NCBI GenBank assembly: GCA_038501195.1
Contig: JBBPUQ010000004.1
Coordinates: forward strand, 2,852,001-2,916,000
DNA from: Nemania diffusa
Lineage: Eukaryota > Ascomycota > Sordariomycetes > Xylariales > Xylariaceae
Reading direction: 5' to 3'
DNA length: 64,000 nt
A model generated the notes under the pieces. That model was not told the DNA's origin, did not search any database, and saw only the letters and a program-made list of their open reading frames with translations. Within the stretch, counting starts at the first letter, position 1; every line of letters starts with the position of its first letter. The translations under genes and the position numbers were made by a program. Positions 10,523 through 21,561 of the stretch are shown piece by piece.

Positions 10523-13500
10523 CCTGGCCCTTTTCCGTCATGGCGTCGCAGGCTGTTGATGATCGAGTACAGCTTCTGCGACGGCCGCTCTCGTCACCCT
10601 CCATGCCTGTTCACATTGATAGCTTAGTTATACTAGGGAACCAGAGTCTTGAGAGCGCTCATATAGCAGAAGAGCTGGCAGACCATCTCAGACGGTTCTG
10701 TAACGAGCTTACGATTCTCAGCTGTTTCCCAACAGATGCCGAAGCACTTGACTTGAGCCCCATGAGTAGCTTCATCAATCTGACCGATCTCGATGCACCC
10801 CTGTTTAAGGATCCCACGGCTGACAAGTTGGAGGGACTGAATCGAGTCTTCGGCTTGGCCCAGAATGTCCTCTGGATCACGCAGGATGCCCGTACAGAAC
10901 AGCCGTACCAGATGGCCAGTATATCTTTCAGCCGCTCTGTACGACGCGAACTAGGCCACGTCGGCTTGAACCATCTAGATATCACGGATGTCGAGCAGCA
11001 CAATATCCCGAAGCTGATAGCCGAGCACTTCCTTCAGTTGTATATCCTTGAGGATTGGAAAATATCACAAGGTGGGGATGGGAAGCAGAGCCAATTGCCG
11101 CCTCTATGGTCCATTGAACCCGAGGTCTATCTCGACAAAGGAAAATTGATGCTGCCTCGCCTTGTTGAAAATGATGCTCAGAATGCTAGACTCAACTCAG
11201 TTAGACGATTTGTTTCCAAGAAAGTGCCTGTGTCCAGCAAGAATATCTCGGTTGTGCCACCATGCGACGGAGCGCCACCTTCTTTGATCGAAAAAGCAAC
11301 CCTCGACATGCCTACTACGAGGTCGGACACTCCTATGAGAGTCGAGAGTACCAGCCTCAACGCCTTTCGTGTGCTTCCAGACACTTACTTATTCCTAGCA
11401 GCAGGCACTGATCTAGCTACCGGATCCTACATTATCGGACTATCTGCCGAAAACTCCCGCGAGATCTTTCCTGTGGTCAGTGCACCGACAGGCACACAAA
11501 AGCAGGCTTTCTCGATAGACAATCTGCTTGTCGCAGTAGCAAGCGAGCTACTTGCAAATTCGATCCTCCAGGATTTGTCGACTGGCAGCATTTTACTGAT
11601 TCACTGCTCGGGCAGAGACCGTGCCTTGACTTCAGCCATATCGCGTCGCGCTACCTCCCACGCTGTTCGTGTATTTTTCCTCTACGACATCGAAGACCAG
11701 AAAACCAAGCATCAGAATTCGCTGCACACAAGCTCCTCGTCATCAAAATATGCTATTCGTAAAGCAATCTACTTAGCGGCACCTACTCATTTCCTTGACC
11801 TGACACGTGCTCAATCTTCTGTTCAAACGAACGACTTGGGTCTTCGTGTAACCAGACTGCTACCACCAACATGTAGAATTATTGACGCGTCTTCGCTTAT
11901 TCAATACCAGTCCTCACCTCCATCGTCGATAAACCAAGATCTCCTGATTAGTCAGCTAAAGGATGCTGTCTCTCGTGTCGATGTGACGGAGGCGTTGTCC
12001 CCTAACGAAGCACATGATCTGGGCTTGGTTATACAGCTCAGGGAAATCAATGATCTCAAAGACGCCCCCTCATACACTACAAGTACCGTTCATTGGCCCT
12101 CCGAAGGAACGGTTGATGTTCAAGTCCAGCCACTTGATGCTAGAGGGTTCTTCTCCAAGGAGAAAACGTATATCCTTGTCGGCTTGACTGGTGCCATCGG
12201 CCAGTCACTCACTGAATGGATGGTGTCAAATGGAGCAGGGTGTGTATGCCTGACAAGCCGTCGCCCTAATCTTGACGCTAGGTGGATCAAGTCGTTCGAA
12301 GGAGCAGGCGCAGTCGTCAAGGTGTTCTCGATGGACGTCACTGACAAGCGCGCCGTCGAGGCTGTCGTGTACGACATTAAGTTGAACTGCCCTCCTATCG
12401 CAGGTGTCGCTAATGGAGCTATGGTACTCGACGACTCGTTATTTTCCAGAATGCCAGCGAATAAGATGCAGGACGTTCTGCGCCCAAAGATTGACGGATC
12501 AAACTACCTGGACGAACTTTTCTTCCATGAAAAGCTTGACTTTTTTATCCCTTTTTCGTCTGCGTCGTGCATTGTTGGCAACGTGGGCCAATCAAACTAT
12601 GCGGCAGCGAACGGCTACATCAGCAGTCTGGTTAGACAAAGGCGTCGACGTGGTCTCGCAGCATCGTCCTTCGATATAGGCGTGGTGGCTGGTATCGGCT
12701 ACATAGAGACGGCAGGGAAGGTTGTGTGGGATCAGTTGGCCATGCTTGGGCTAAGACCTCTATCAGAAACGGACCTGCGCCAGGCGTTCGCGGAAACTAT
12801 CTTTCTAGGTCACCCAGCCGCTCAAGATGCCAGTAGTATTCCCAGCGCCGTCTTGACTACAGGGATCCGACATTTCGCTGAAGACGAAGACATCAAGGGG
12901 CCGTGGTTCACGAACCCCTTTTTCTCACATTGTGTCATTGAGGCTAAGACAGTGGAACTCGTGTCGGAGTACCAGGGAAAGAAGACCACGCTCTCCGCTT
13001 CGAGACAGCTGTTGAAAGCCAAGGATGCAGACGAGGCTTTCCAAGCGCTACAAGGTATGTTGTTCATCTCAAGTCAGATTTATACTGCTTCGCACTGTAC
13101 TGAGACCACCTTCTGCAGATTGCTTAGCAGCCAAGCTCCGAGTCATGTTGCAGCTAGGCGATCGAGACATAGACTACGATGCACCACTCATCGACCTCGG
13201 CATCGATTCGTTAGTCTCTGTCGAAGTTCGCTCTTGGTTCCTGAAGGAAATAAATGTGGACATACCAGTTCTTAAGATCGCCGGGGGAGCATCTCTTTCT
13301 GAACTTTGCCGAAAAGCATTTAAGAAGCTGCCCGCCAAGTTCCTCGCTGGATTCACGGCCCCTCAAGAGCCAGCTAAGTTGGCTGTAGATGATTTCAAGT
13401 CGCCGGTCCTACCTGAGCTGCCGCGTCTTTCTGATACTAAGTTCGATGCTATCTCTGAAGGCAAATTGACCCCAGGTGAAAGCTCTCCGGCTCTCTCGGC

Positions 13501-16500
13501 ACCCAGCACACCGCCGACTGCGTTGACTTCAAGGTCTGATTCGCCACTCGAATCGTCGGGGGACTCAGAGGTCGTTGTTTCAGATTCTACGTCGTATTTT
13601 ATGAAGTTTCAGCGAAGATCGGAGTCACCGCCAGCGATAGAACCGGGCAAGCCCAATGTCGTTGCCCGAAGAAGATTTCTAAAAAGCCTTCCCGTGTCGT
13701 TCGCGCAGTCTCGCTTCTGGTTTCTCCAGCAGCTACTTCCAGACAAAAGAACACATAATGTGTCCTACTATTATCACATCACTGGCGACTTGAACACCGG
13801 CGATCTAGAACGCGCTGTGCGCGTTGTGACCTCGAGGCATGAATCGCTTCGCACCTGTTTCGTGCAAGATGACACCGACGCGGCTTTGGCATACCAAAAG
13901 GTTCTTCCCAGCTCCCCGACTCGACTCGTGTGCAAGCATGTCCGCTCCATGGAAGATGTCGCTCTGGAATACAAGACTCTTAGACAGAGTGATCTTGATA
14001 TGGCAAGCGGCGAACTGCTTCGACTGGTCCTTCTAACACTGTCGCCATCGTCGCATTATCTCCTGGTCTACCATCACCATATCATTATGGATGGTCTCAG
14101 CCTGCAGGTTTTCCTCGCTGAGCTGGAAAAGGCCTACAAAGGCGAGTCGCTTGGGCCGCCACCACGCCAGTACCCGGATTTTTCGAAAGCACAAGAGATC
14201 GCGTTCCATGGTGGTAAGATGGAAAAGGAGTTGGCGTATTGGCGTACGGTCTTCCCAGCCTTGGAGACTCCCCCAACACTGCCACTATTGCCCATGGCTC
14301 GATCAAGCTCTAGAATCGTTATGACAAGCTTTGACACCCACCAGGTACAGTTGCGACTTGGGTTATCCTTGGCATTGAGGATCAGATCCGTCTCCAAAGC
14401 ACAGCGATCAACGCCGTTCCATTTGTATCTGGCCACCTTCAAGGTCATGCTGTTTGCCTTCACGGAAACAGATGAACTAACCATCGGGATTGCTGATGGC
14501 GCACGCAATGACAGCGATGTGATAAATAGCATAGGTCTCTTCCTCAACCTCTTAACGCTGCGTTTCCATCGCCAATCGACTCAGTCCTTCTTTGAGGCCA
14601 TTTCTGAAGCCCGCGAAGTAGCTTTCAAAGCACTGGAGCATTCGCGGCTGCCCTTTGATGTACTGCTTACAGAGCTCGGAGTTGATCGCTCTTCCACGCA
14701 TAGCCCATTCTTCCAAGCCTTCCTCGACTATCGACAAGGGATGAAAGAAAGACAACCCTTTGGACAGTGTGAGATGGAAATGCAGGAAGAAGTTCACACC
14801 GGGAAAACGGCATACGATATCACGGTGGATGTGACAGATACCGAGGATGACGCCGTGATCATGGTCCGCGCGCAGAAGAGCCTTTATGATATCACGGCAA
14901 CAAAATTGCTATGCGAAACCTACGTCCACTTTCTTGACACTCTTACAAAGAACCCGTCAAACACGTTGGAGTCCATTCGCCTATTCGGAGAGAAAGCACT
15001 TGCGGCCGCCACAGAAATCGGTCGAGGTAAGTACTTGCTCCCCCTGGGTTGACCGGTACGGCTGACATCTCCTAGGCCCAGAGATGGTTTCTGACTGGCC
15101 GGAGACATTGCCTCACCGGATCGACCAGATCGCGCTTCTTCACAAAGATAAGACAGCTCTCGAGGATGGTTTCGGTAAGAAACTGACATACTCGGCAATG
15201 ATCGACCGCATCGGGGTCATCGCGGAAGGCTTGGTTACGGCTGGGGTAGGAAACGCGATGCGTGTGCTGGTGTATCAGGAAGCAACCACTGATTGGCCGT
15301 GCTCGATGCTTGCGATTATGCGCACCGGGGCGATATATGTCCCTCTAGACCTTCGCAACCCGATGCCACGTCTAGTCGCCGTCGCCAAAGATTGCGAGCC
15401 AGTCGCCGTGCTTGTGGACAACACTACTATGAGCAGTGTTGAACAGTTAGGCGTGCCGAATTCTCACGTCATCAATGTGTCCGAATTGACGTCTAAGGAG
15501 ACTGGTCGCATGTCAAATCACGCAAAGGCTGACGCGGTAGCCGCGATTCTATACACGAGCGGGTCGACAGGTACTCCAAAGGGCATCGTTGTTACGCATG
15601 CTGGACTGAGGAACGAGATTGAGGGCTATACGAAGACGTGGGGATTGGGCGCTGAGCGTGTTCTACAGCAGAGTGCATTTACCTTCAATCGTAAGTGGCT
15701 TCCGGTTCGGTCGTTCGTTGCGTAACATCAATATTTGCTGGATTGACTAATATTCCCGTTTCCAGACTCTTCTGACCAGATGTACACCGGTCTAGTGAAC
15801 GGTGGCATGGTCTACGTAGTGCCGGGCGACAAACGTGGAGATCCGGTGGAAATCACGAACATTGTTCGCCAGCACAATCTCACATATACCAAAGCGACAC
15901 CATCCGAGTACTCTCTTTGGATGCAATTCGGCGGCGGTCATCTCCGACAGGCGGCTGAGTGGCGCTTCGCATTCGGAGGCGGCGAACCCTTGACGAGTCA
16001 GGTGGTCAAGGAATTTGCCGACCTGGGGCTCTCTCACTTGCGCCTCTTCAATTCGTACGGCCCTACAGAGATCTCTATCTCGTCGACCAAGATGGAGATT
16101 AAATACCGCGATCCGAGCGCGCAGGCCGAGCTGATACGCATCCCCTGTGGTTACTCGTTGCCAAACTATCACATGTACGTTGTAGACGGTGACCTGAGAC
16201 CAGTCCCGGCCGGCATGCCGGGAGAACTCTGCATTGGAGGGGCAGGTGTGTCGCTTGGATACTTGAATAATGAAAGTCTCACCCGTCAACATTTCGTCCT
16301 CAATCCATTCGCTTCTAAAGAGGACGTCGCGAGGGGCTGGACACGCTTGTACTGTACAGGAGACATCGGCCACCTCGACGAGGACGGAGCAATGGTATTT
16401 CATGGCCGCATAGCCGGTGACACACAAGTCAAGATCAGAGGCCTGCGCATCGAGCTTAGTGACATCGAGAGTAACATCGTTTCAGCTTCAAACGGCGCAC

Positions 16501-18059
16501 TGAGGGAAGCGGTTGTCACACTGCGTGGCGACAACCCCGGCATGCTTGTGGCACACGTTGTATTTGCACTGCAAAATGACATTGTCGATAGGACTGCGTT
16601 CCTTGAGAACCTGCTCGATCGTTTGCCTGTTCCACAGTACATGAAGCCCGTGGTGGCAGTCCCCTTGAGCGAGTTCCCTCTCACCAATCATGCAAAGATT
16701 GACCGAAAAGCGATACAGACCCTGCCACTTCCTGTTGTGAGGGCTACGTCGAAGGCCTCTGAAGAGCTGATACTGACTGAGACAATGATTCAGCTCAAGA
16801 TTTTGTGGCAGAGGGTGCTGGGAAGGGAGATCGCAGACTTGGGTTTCCAAATCACGCCCAAAACCAGCTTCTTCAACATCGGTGGCAACTCCCTCTTGAT
16901 CATCCGTCTTCAAGACCAAATCCGCAAGACCTTCAACGTTACTTTGCCTCTCGTCGATATTCTAGGTGCCAATACACTCGGTGAGATGGCTCACAAGATC
17001 GAGATGGCTCCTAGCGTTAGTCTCATCGATTGGAATACAGAAACGGCCCCGCCGAAGATACCCAGCTTCCTCGATGATCTGTCGACGACAGACCAATCAT
17101 TCGATGAAACGACACAGGGCAAGATAATAGTGGTGACTGGTGCCACAGGTTTCCTCTCTAACTACGTGCTGCCTCGGCTTACTGCTAGAAAGGATGTAGA
17201 CAAGGTTTACTGTATTGCCGTCCGAAGCCCCGAAAGAGTCTACTCAAGTCCCAAGATAGTCACACACACTGGTGACCTGTCGATGCGGCTACTTGGTCTC
17301 CCGGAGGATGTTTTCCGTGAGCTTGCCGAGGAGGCAGACGCGATCATCCACATGGGAGCCGCGCGTTCTTTTTGGGACAACTACCACGTGCTGAAACCCA
17401 GCAATGTCAATCCCACCAAAGAACTAGTGAAGATGGCTGCACCGCGTCAGGTACCAATCCACTACTTTTCGACAGCACGAGTAGCGGGGGAGGCCACAAC
17501 GGGATCCGACGACGCTCAGTCGGCGGCGGCTCTTGCTCCTCCGTCAACCGACGGGACTGGCGGATATACGGCAACACGATGGGCCAGCGAGCGCATCCTG
17601 GAACGAGCTGGGGTAGAAATGGGAATACCGTCGTCCATCTATCGCTTTTCCCCCACTTCGAAACAAGCGGCACCATCCCAAGACGTGCTAGATGAACTTT
17701 CGCGCTTCGCCGGCTTGGCGGGCTGCAGGCCTGATATGACGGGCTGGGCCGGTCGCTTGGATATCATCTCGGCTGCGCAAGTAGCCCAAAGCCTTTGCGA
17801 ATCAGTTCTAGCTCGCCCAGCTGGGCCTGGAGCAAGTTATTCGCATATAGAGAGCAGTTTCGCCATTTCGAATCAAGACCTGTTGAGGTGCGTAGGACAG
17901 CAGAGGGGCGGTGATAATGAGCTGGATCGTATTCCACTGTTGACATGGATTGGTCGTATCAAGAGGCTTGGTTTCAGTTTCCTCCTAACGTCTCATGAGG
18001 CTACTTTGGAGACGGGTTCGGATGGACAGGCGTCGACGAAGCTAGACTTGCTTCGTTGA
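5589..18059 (+). CDS. PKS-NRPS hybrid synthetase (KS-AT-DH-MT-KR-ACP-C-A-T-R), frame broken by a 26-bp duplication
   Basis: Six exons (5589-6879, 6935-9946, 10008-13054, 13119-15026, 15076-15690, 15766-18059) are joined by five short GT-AG introns. Each intron restores a conserved motif: [37 protein letters not shown] and FN|HSSDQ. Domains in order are a reducing type I iterative PKS (KS, AT, DH, C-methyltransferase, KR, ACP) and one NRPS module (C, A, T) with a terminal SDR-like reductase/cyclase domain. No ER domain is visible; the enoyl reductase gene at 21562-22867 probably acts in trans. Exon 3 contains an exact 26-bp tandem duplication (10493-10544) that shifts the frame and puts a stop at 10520-10522. 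As written, a 1605-aa protein ends just after the MT domain. Discounting one copy, the gene length is a whole number of codons (about 4046 aa), normal for this family. No other lesion was found. The product is expected to be a polyketide joined to one NRPS-selected monomer. Confidence 0.9.
10493..10544 (+). repeat. Exact 26-bp tandem duplication inside the PKS-NRPS gene
   Basis: Positions 10493-10518 and 10519-10544 are identical. Because 26 is not a multiple of three, the second unit shifts the frame and the first ends in a stop (10520-10522). Discounting one unit leaves the conserved passage from the MT end (WPFSVMA) to the linker ([12 protein letters not shown]) continuous. The unit is too short to be a spliceosomal intron and does not end in AG, so it is a mutation or an assembly artefact. 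Confidence 0.93.
10540..18059 (+). other. PKS-NRPS 3' part: KR-ACP-C-A-T-R, out of frame with the 5' part
   Basis: This section is open from an ATG at 10540, which lies within the second unit of the duplication, through four further exons. KR: NADPH loop GLTGAIG near 12180-12200, then SSAS and the active-site Tyr in SNYAAANGY (about 12590-12610). ACP: Ser of LGIDSL at 13208-13210. C domain: HHIIMDG near 14073-14093. A domain: [10 protein letters not shown] near 15556-15585, FNSYGPTE near 16050, YCTGD near 16350. The A4 core reads FNHSSDQ, with Asn (15687-15689) where amino-acid-activating domains have Asp. T domain: Ser in IGGNSL at 16890-16892. R domain: TGATGF near 17138, FSTARV, and YTATR where active SDRs have YxxxK. 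The last two oddities bear on substrate choice and release chemistry. Confidence 0.85.
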
Positions 18060-18601
18060 TTGGTCTTCTAGTGGTCAGATTACAGTATAGTGTGGGAGGG
18101 CATGTTCGTGTTCTTGTTAGAAACATACCATCAATGGTATCCACTGATCTAGTTCACTATACCTACTAGATAAATACTATATACTGTTTTGCAAGATTCG
18201 CATGACTTTATCTCGGTGTCTACTCAGTAAAGGAGCATCGTAATAACTCGATCGTACTGCTAAACACGGCGCCCCTTTCAGTTAGTATGTCCCTGTGTGG
18301 ATGCGGAGGTGCCAGTTCTGCTTTCAATGAAACAATTATGTCGGTGACCAAATTCCTTTGAAAAATTGTCAATATGTAGTGTGTGAACATAACGATTGAT
18401 TGTGTTTGCTGTGACGAGGTTTTAAAAGAAGCTTGTATATGCACATCTATAGCACACTTTAGGGCACTACAATCGCAGTAATGAGAACTTGTATTAAAGG
18501 AGCGTAAGCGTAATAGGCTAGTCTGCAAGTCGAAAATAAGTCGGAAGCTGTTGGATTTGGGCCCTGTGCCCTAAGATCACTATACGAGCCTAAAGCTAAA
18601 C
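18060..18601. other. Intergenic region downstream of PKS-NRPS
   Basis: This is moderately AT-rich DNA with no reading frame that I can support. It presumably contains the 3' ends of the synthetase transcript and of the convergent MFS exporter transcript. Confidence 0.4.
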
Positions 18602-18724
18602 ACTATAACTTTTATTCTGCCGGCGGAGCTTTTTGTGACAAGATTTAGGGGCACTTTTTATGGGCTGGCCGCAGCTTCAGGGAAGCTCGGAGCTATTACG
18701 ATTCTCTTAATCATTAACTTCGGA
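18602..18724 (+). pseudogene. Relic of phosphate-transporter last exon
   Basis: About 120 bp here match 53640-53761 in the last exon of the phosphate transporter gene (ILPAELFATRFRGTFYGLAAASGKLGAITILLIINFG region) at roughly 85-88% by eye. Most differences are C-to-T or G-to-A relative to the intact gene, as RIP or decay would give. The reading frame is still open here but has no start, flanking exons or transporter context, so it is a gene fragment left by a duplication. Confidence 0.75.
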
Positions 18725-18789
18725 TTACAACTCAAGTATGACAATCCAACAGACTTCGATATACCACAAATATTGCAACAGCCAACATG

Positions 18790-20620
18790 TCACGCGAGTG
18801 TGACGTCCGACACATCATGCAATCGGCCCCAAGGACACACAAGACTCAGCACGAATGCAGCCCCTGCCAGTCCGGTTCCGACTACGAATGCAATCTTGAT
18901 GCCCGCCAAGTAGGCAAGGACAATCCCAGGCACTTGGTCAGGCGTGAACGCAGAATGAAGTTGCGTCGCCCCAACCGCGATCACGACTGCAGGGTCTACA
19001 GTTGGTGCAGTAGTTGCCAGGCTCTTGATCAGCGTGTTCACGAAGGCTGACTGCGCCGCGGCGACGCTGAACGCTCCCCCCAAGACCTGGAACGCTAGAA
19101 TTCAGATAGGGGGTTAATTATCCTCCAGGGGCAAGGCTTTGCGCACGTATGAGTACTTACAATATAGAATCGAGGTAGCGCTTGCGACATCCTCGGACTT
19201 CACGTTGGCGTGCACTACATTGAGGCAATTCTGGAACGGAAAGGCAGTGGAGGCACCGAGGAGAATCTGATATCCGATCCATTTAGCCGAAGGTGTGTGG
19301 AGCTCAAGAGTGTAGAGCAAGCCCGTGCCAACAGCACCGAGAGCAGCGCCGAGGGCCATGAAAGGCACAGCGTGGCCTGTCTTGCTGACCGTGATGCCGC
19401 CCGCGAGAATGAAGATGCCGGCGGCAATAATCAGGGGCAGGTTATCGACGCCGGATTGGATGGGGCTGGCACCTTTGACGCTCTGGAAGTAGAGCGGAAG
19501 GTAATAAAGGAGTAGGAAATAACCGCCAGCGAAGAAGAACTGAAACAAGGCCGGTGCCCACAGTGATCTCTGCATCACCAGCCTTGGTGTGAGCATGGCA
19601 TATTCCCCTTGGTAGTACTCCCAGACCGCCAAAACCACCAGGATAGCGACGAACCCGACCAAGAGTCCGATCACGGTGCTGCTGTTCCAAGCATGACTCA
19701 CGCCCCCATACTGGAGCGCAAGTAGGAAACTGATAATGGATCCCGAGACCAAGACAACTCCGACCGGGTCTGTCTGTAGCAGCTTGTCTTTCAATGCCAC
19801 TTCTGGGTGCTTCTTCGCGATTGGGAGGCGGAAGGAGATCAAAATGACAACGATCACCAACGCCCCGATCGGCGCATTAATGTAGAAGCACCAGCGCCAG
19901 GTGACGCGTTCCGAGAACGTACCCCCCAGCAATGGCCCGACCACTGCTGCCAGCGCGTATGACACGCCTATTACTCCCATGAGGATGGGGCGTTTCTTGG
20001 GCTCGGCACTGAAGGCTATGATGGTAGTGCCGCCGGTAGAGATGCCGGCGCCACCTACCCCGGCGATGGCACGACCGACTATCAAGGCGATGGCATTCGG
20101 CGCGGCGCCGCAGATGATGCTGCCGACTTCGAAGATGACGAGGGTGGCGAGGAACGTCTCCTTGAGAGGGAAGTGCTTGTATATTTTGCCCCACGATGAT
20201 TGAAAGCCGCCGAATGTTAGAAAGTACGCCGCCCCGTACCAGGAGACCAAACCTAGGCCGTGGAATTCGTCGGTGATCTTGGGGATGGCTGTTCCTACGA
20301 TTGTCTGAGTCCGTCAACAGAAGCCGCACAGGGACTCGTCAGTCCACGTTGCGGATGCCTACCTGGTCAAGGGATGTGAGAAAAACACTCAACGCTACAG
20401 CCCCGGTGAGAAGAACCAAAGACAAGCCATTTGGATAGTCGCCCTTCGATGGTGTATCGTCGAGATCTGGAGAGATTGTGGAGCTACCTTTTTCACCCTC
20501 TCCTTCGATAAGATGTAGCGGTGACACCTCCTGACTTCTCACGCCGTCGCAGTTTGACGATGATGGCAAGTCGTTCGTGACAGGGGACGCCGTTTGCGTT
20601 GAGAATTCTGGGCTTGTCAT
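18790..20620 (-). CDS. MFS exporter, 14-TM DHA2/toxin-efflux type
   Basis: Three exons (20620-20363, 20304-19161, 19094-18790) with canonical introns of 58 and 66 bp encode 568 aa, normal for the fungal toxin-efflux DHA2 group. After a Ser/Thr-rich cytosolic N-terminus (about 70 residues) the chain is almost continuously hydrophobic. Family landmarks are SLDQTIVGTAIPKITDEF (TM1, rebuilt across intron 1), GRAIAGVGGAG, the antiporter-motif-C-like YALAAVVGPLLGG near TM5 and TWRWCFYINAPIGA. Intron 2 removal restores SFQVLGGAFSVAAAQSAF. It would export small molecules across the plasma membrane by proton antiport. Its place next to the synthetase suggests export of, or self-protection from, the cluster product. 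It lies convergent with the PKS-NRPS. Confidence 0.92.
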
Positions 20621-21561
20621 TTTTTTTAACTACAGCTCTACTTTGTTGGGCAAGAGTAGCCGGAATCGCGAGGAGCTACATAGATCGTAGGGGCACCCAG
20701 AATGATGAATTTTGCAACACGTTTTTATTCGGATTACGATGAGTTAACTCTCACCTCTTTGGTATCAGTTCAGGCCCTAGTTACTTGCTTACATTACGAT
20801 ATTGTACAGCAGCCGGCATGTATGATGCGCCGGCCTGTGTCGCTACTAGGAGGCATATAGTTCCAATTTGGAAACTCTGTGTAGTGAATCACCACAATGG
20901 AGGAACAAACCTTCGGCGTTGTCTTAGGTAAGCATACCCCGGAAAGGGTCCGATTGGAGGCACTCAGCTCAAGCCGGATAGACTCGCAAGCCGATCGGCA
21001 TCCTCTCGGCTTCAGATACTACGTCGCGATAATTACATAGGTTTTTCTCCTCGATAAGCCGATTTGTATCAATGGAGAAATATTCTTAAGCACTAGGTAT
21101 CTAGGTTGAAGGACCTCGCGTCTATTGTTCAAGGGAAACCTGCAAGACCTACTAATACACACTTACTTATATAGGGAGGCCCTCAAAGGGAGAATACGTC
21201 TTCTCGACTCCTATTCCTATAAGTGGCTTTATCACCTAAGTAACTACAGATTCCAATGTAATATTATTTTGCTGTATTAAATCTCAACTGCGCAGCATGC
21301 TCTACGGCATAATTATTTAGCTGGTCAGTCCATTTACGGCAGCAATCAAATTTTTGTTCCGCTCCTGGTAGGTTAATTACCACCGAAGTCCAATACTAAC
21401 GATGATGGGCCAGCCACCACGTTGTAAAGAGGTCGAGCTGAAAAAACTAGAACAGACTCGTGTCACTTCACCATGAAGTTCTTATTCATACCGCATTGTC
21501 AATATACTATATTTCAATTACAAAACCTGTTGATCAAACAAACATTGCTAATCTAACTGGT
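20621..21561. other. Intergenic region upstream of the MFS exporter
   Basis: This holds the exporter promoter on its left side and the 3' flank of the enoyl reductase gene on its right. A short ATG frame (from about 20897) meets a GTAAGC donor-like site, but no continuation could be found, so no gene is called. Confidence 0.35.

Noticed and set aside
10493..10544. Treating the extra 26 bp as an intron
   Set aside because: No GT-AG interval of exactly 26 nt exists there, and fungal introns are rarely below about 45 nt. The two units are identical, so duplication is the simpler reading.
20897..20931. Short ATG frame ending at a GTAAGC donor-like site
   Set aside because: No acceptor with a credible continuing exon was found.
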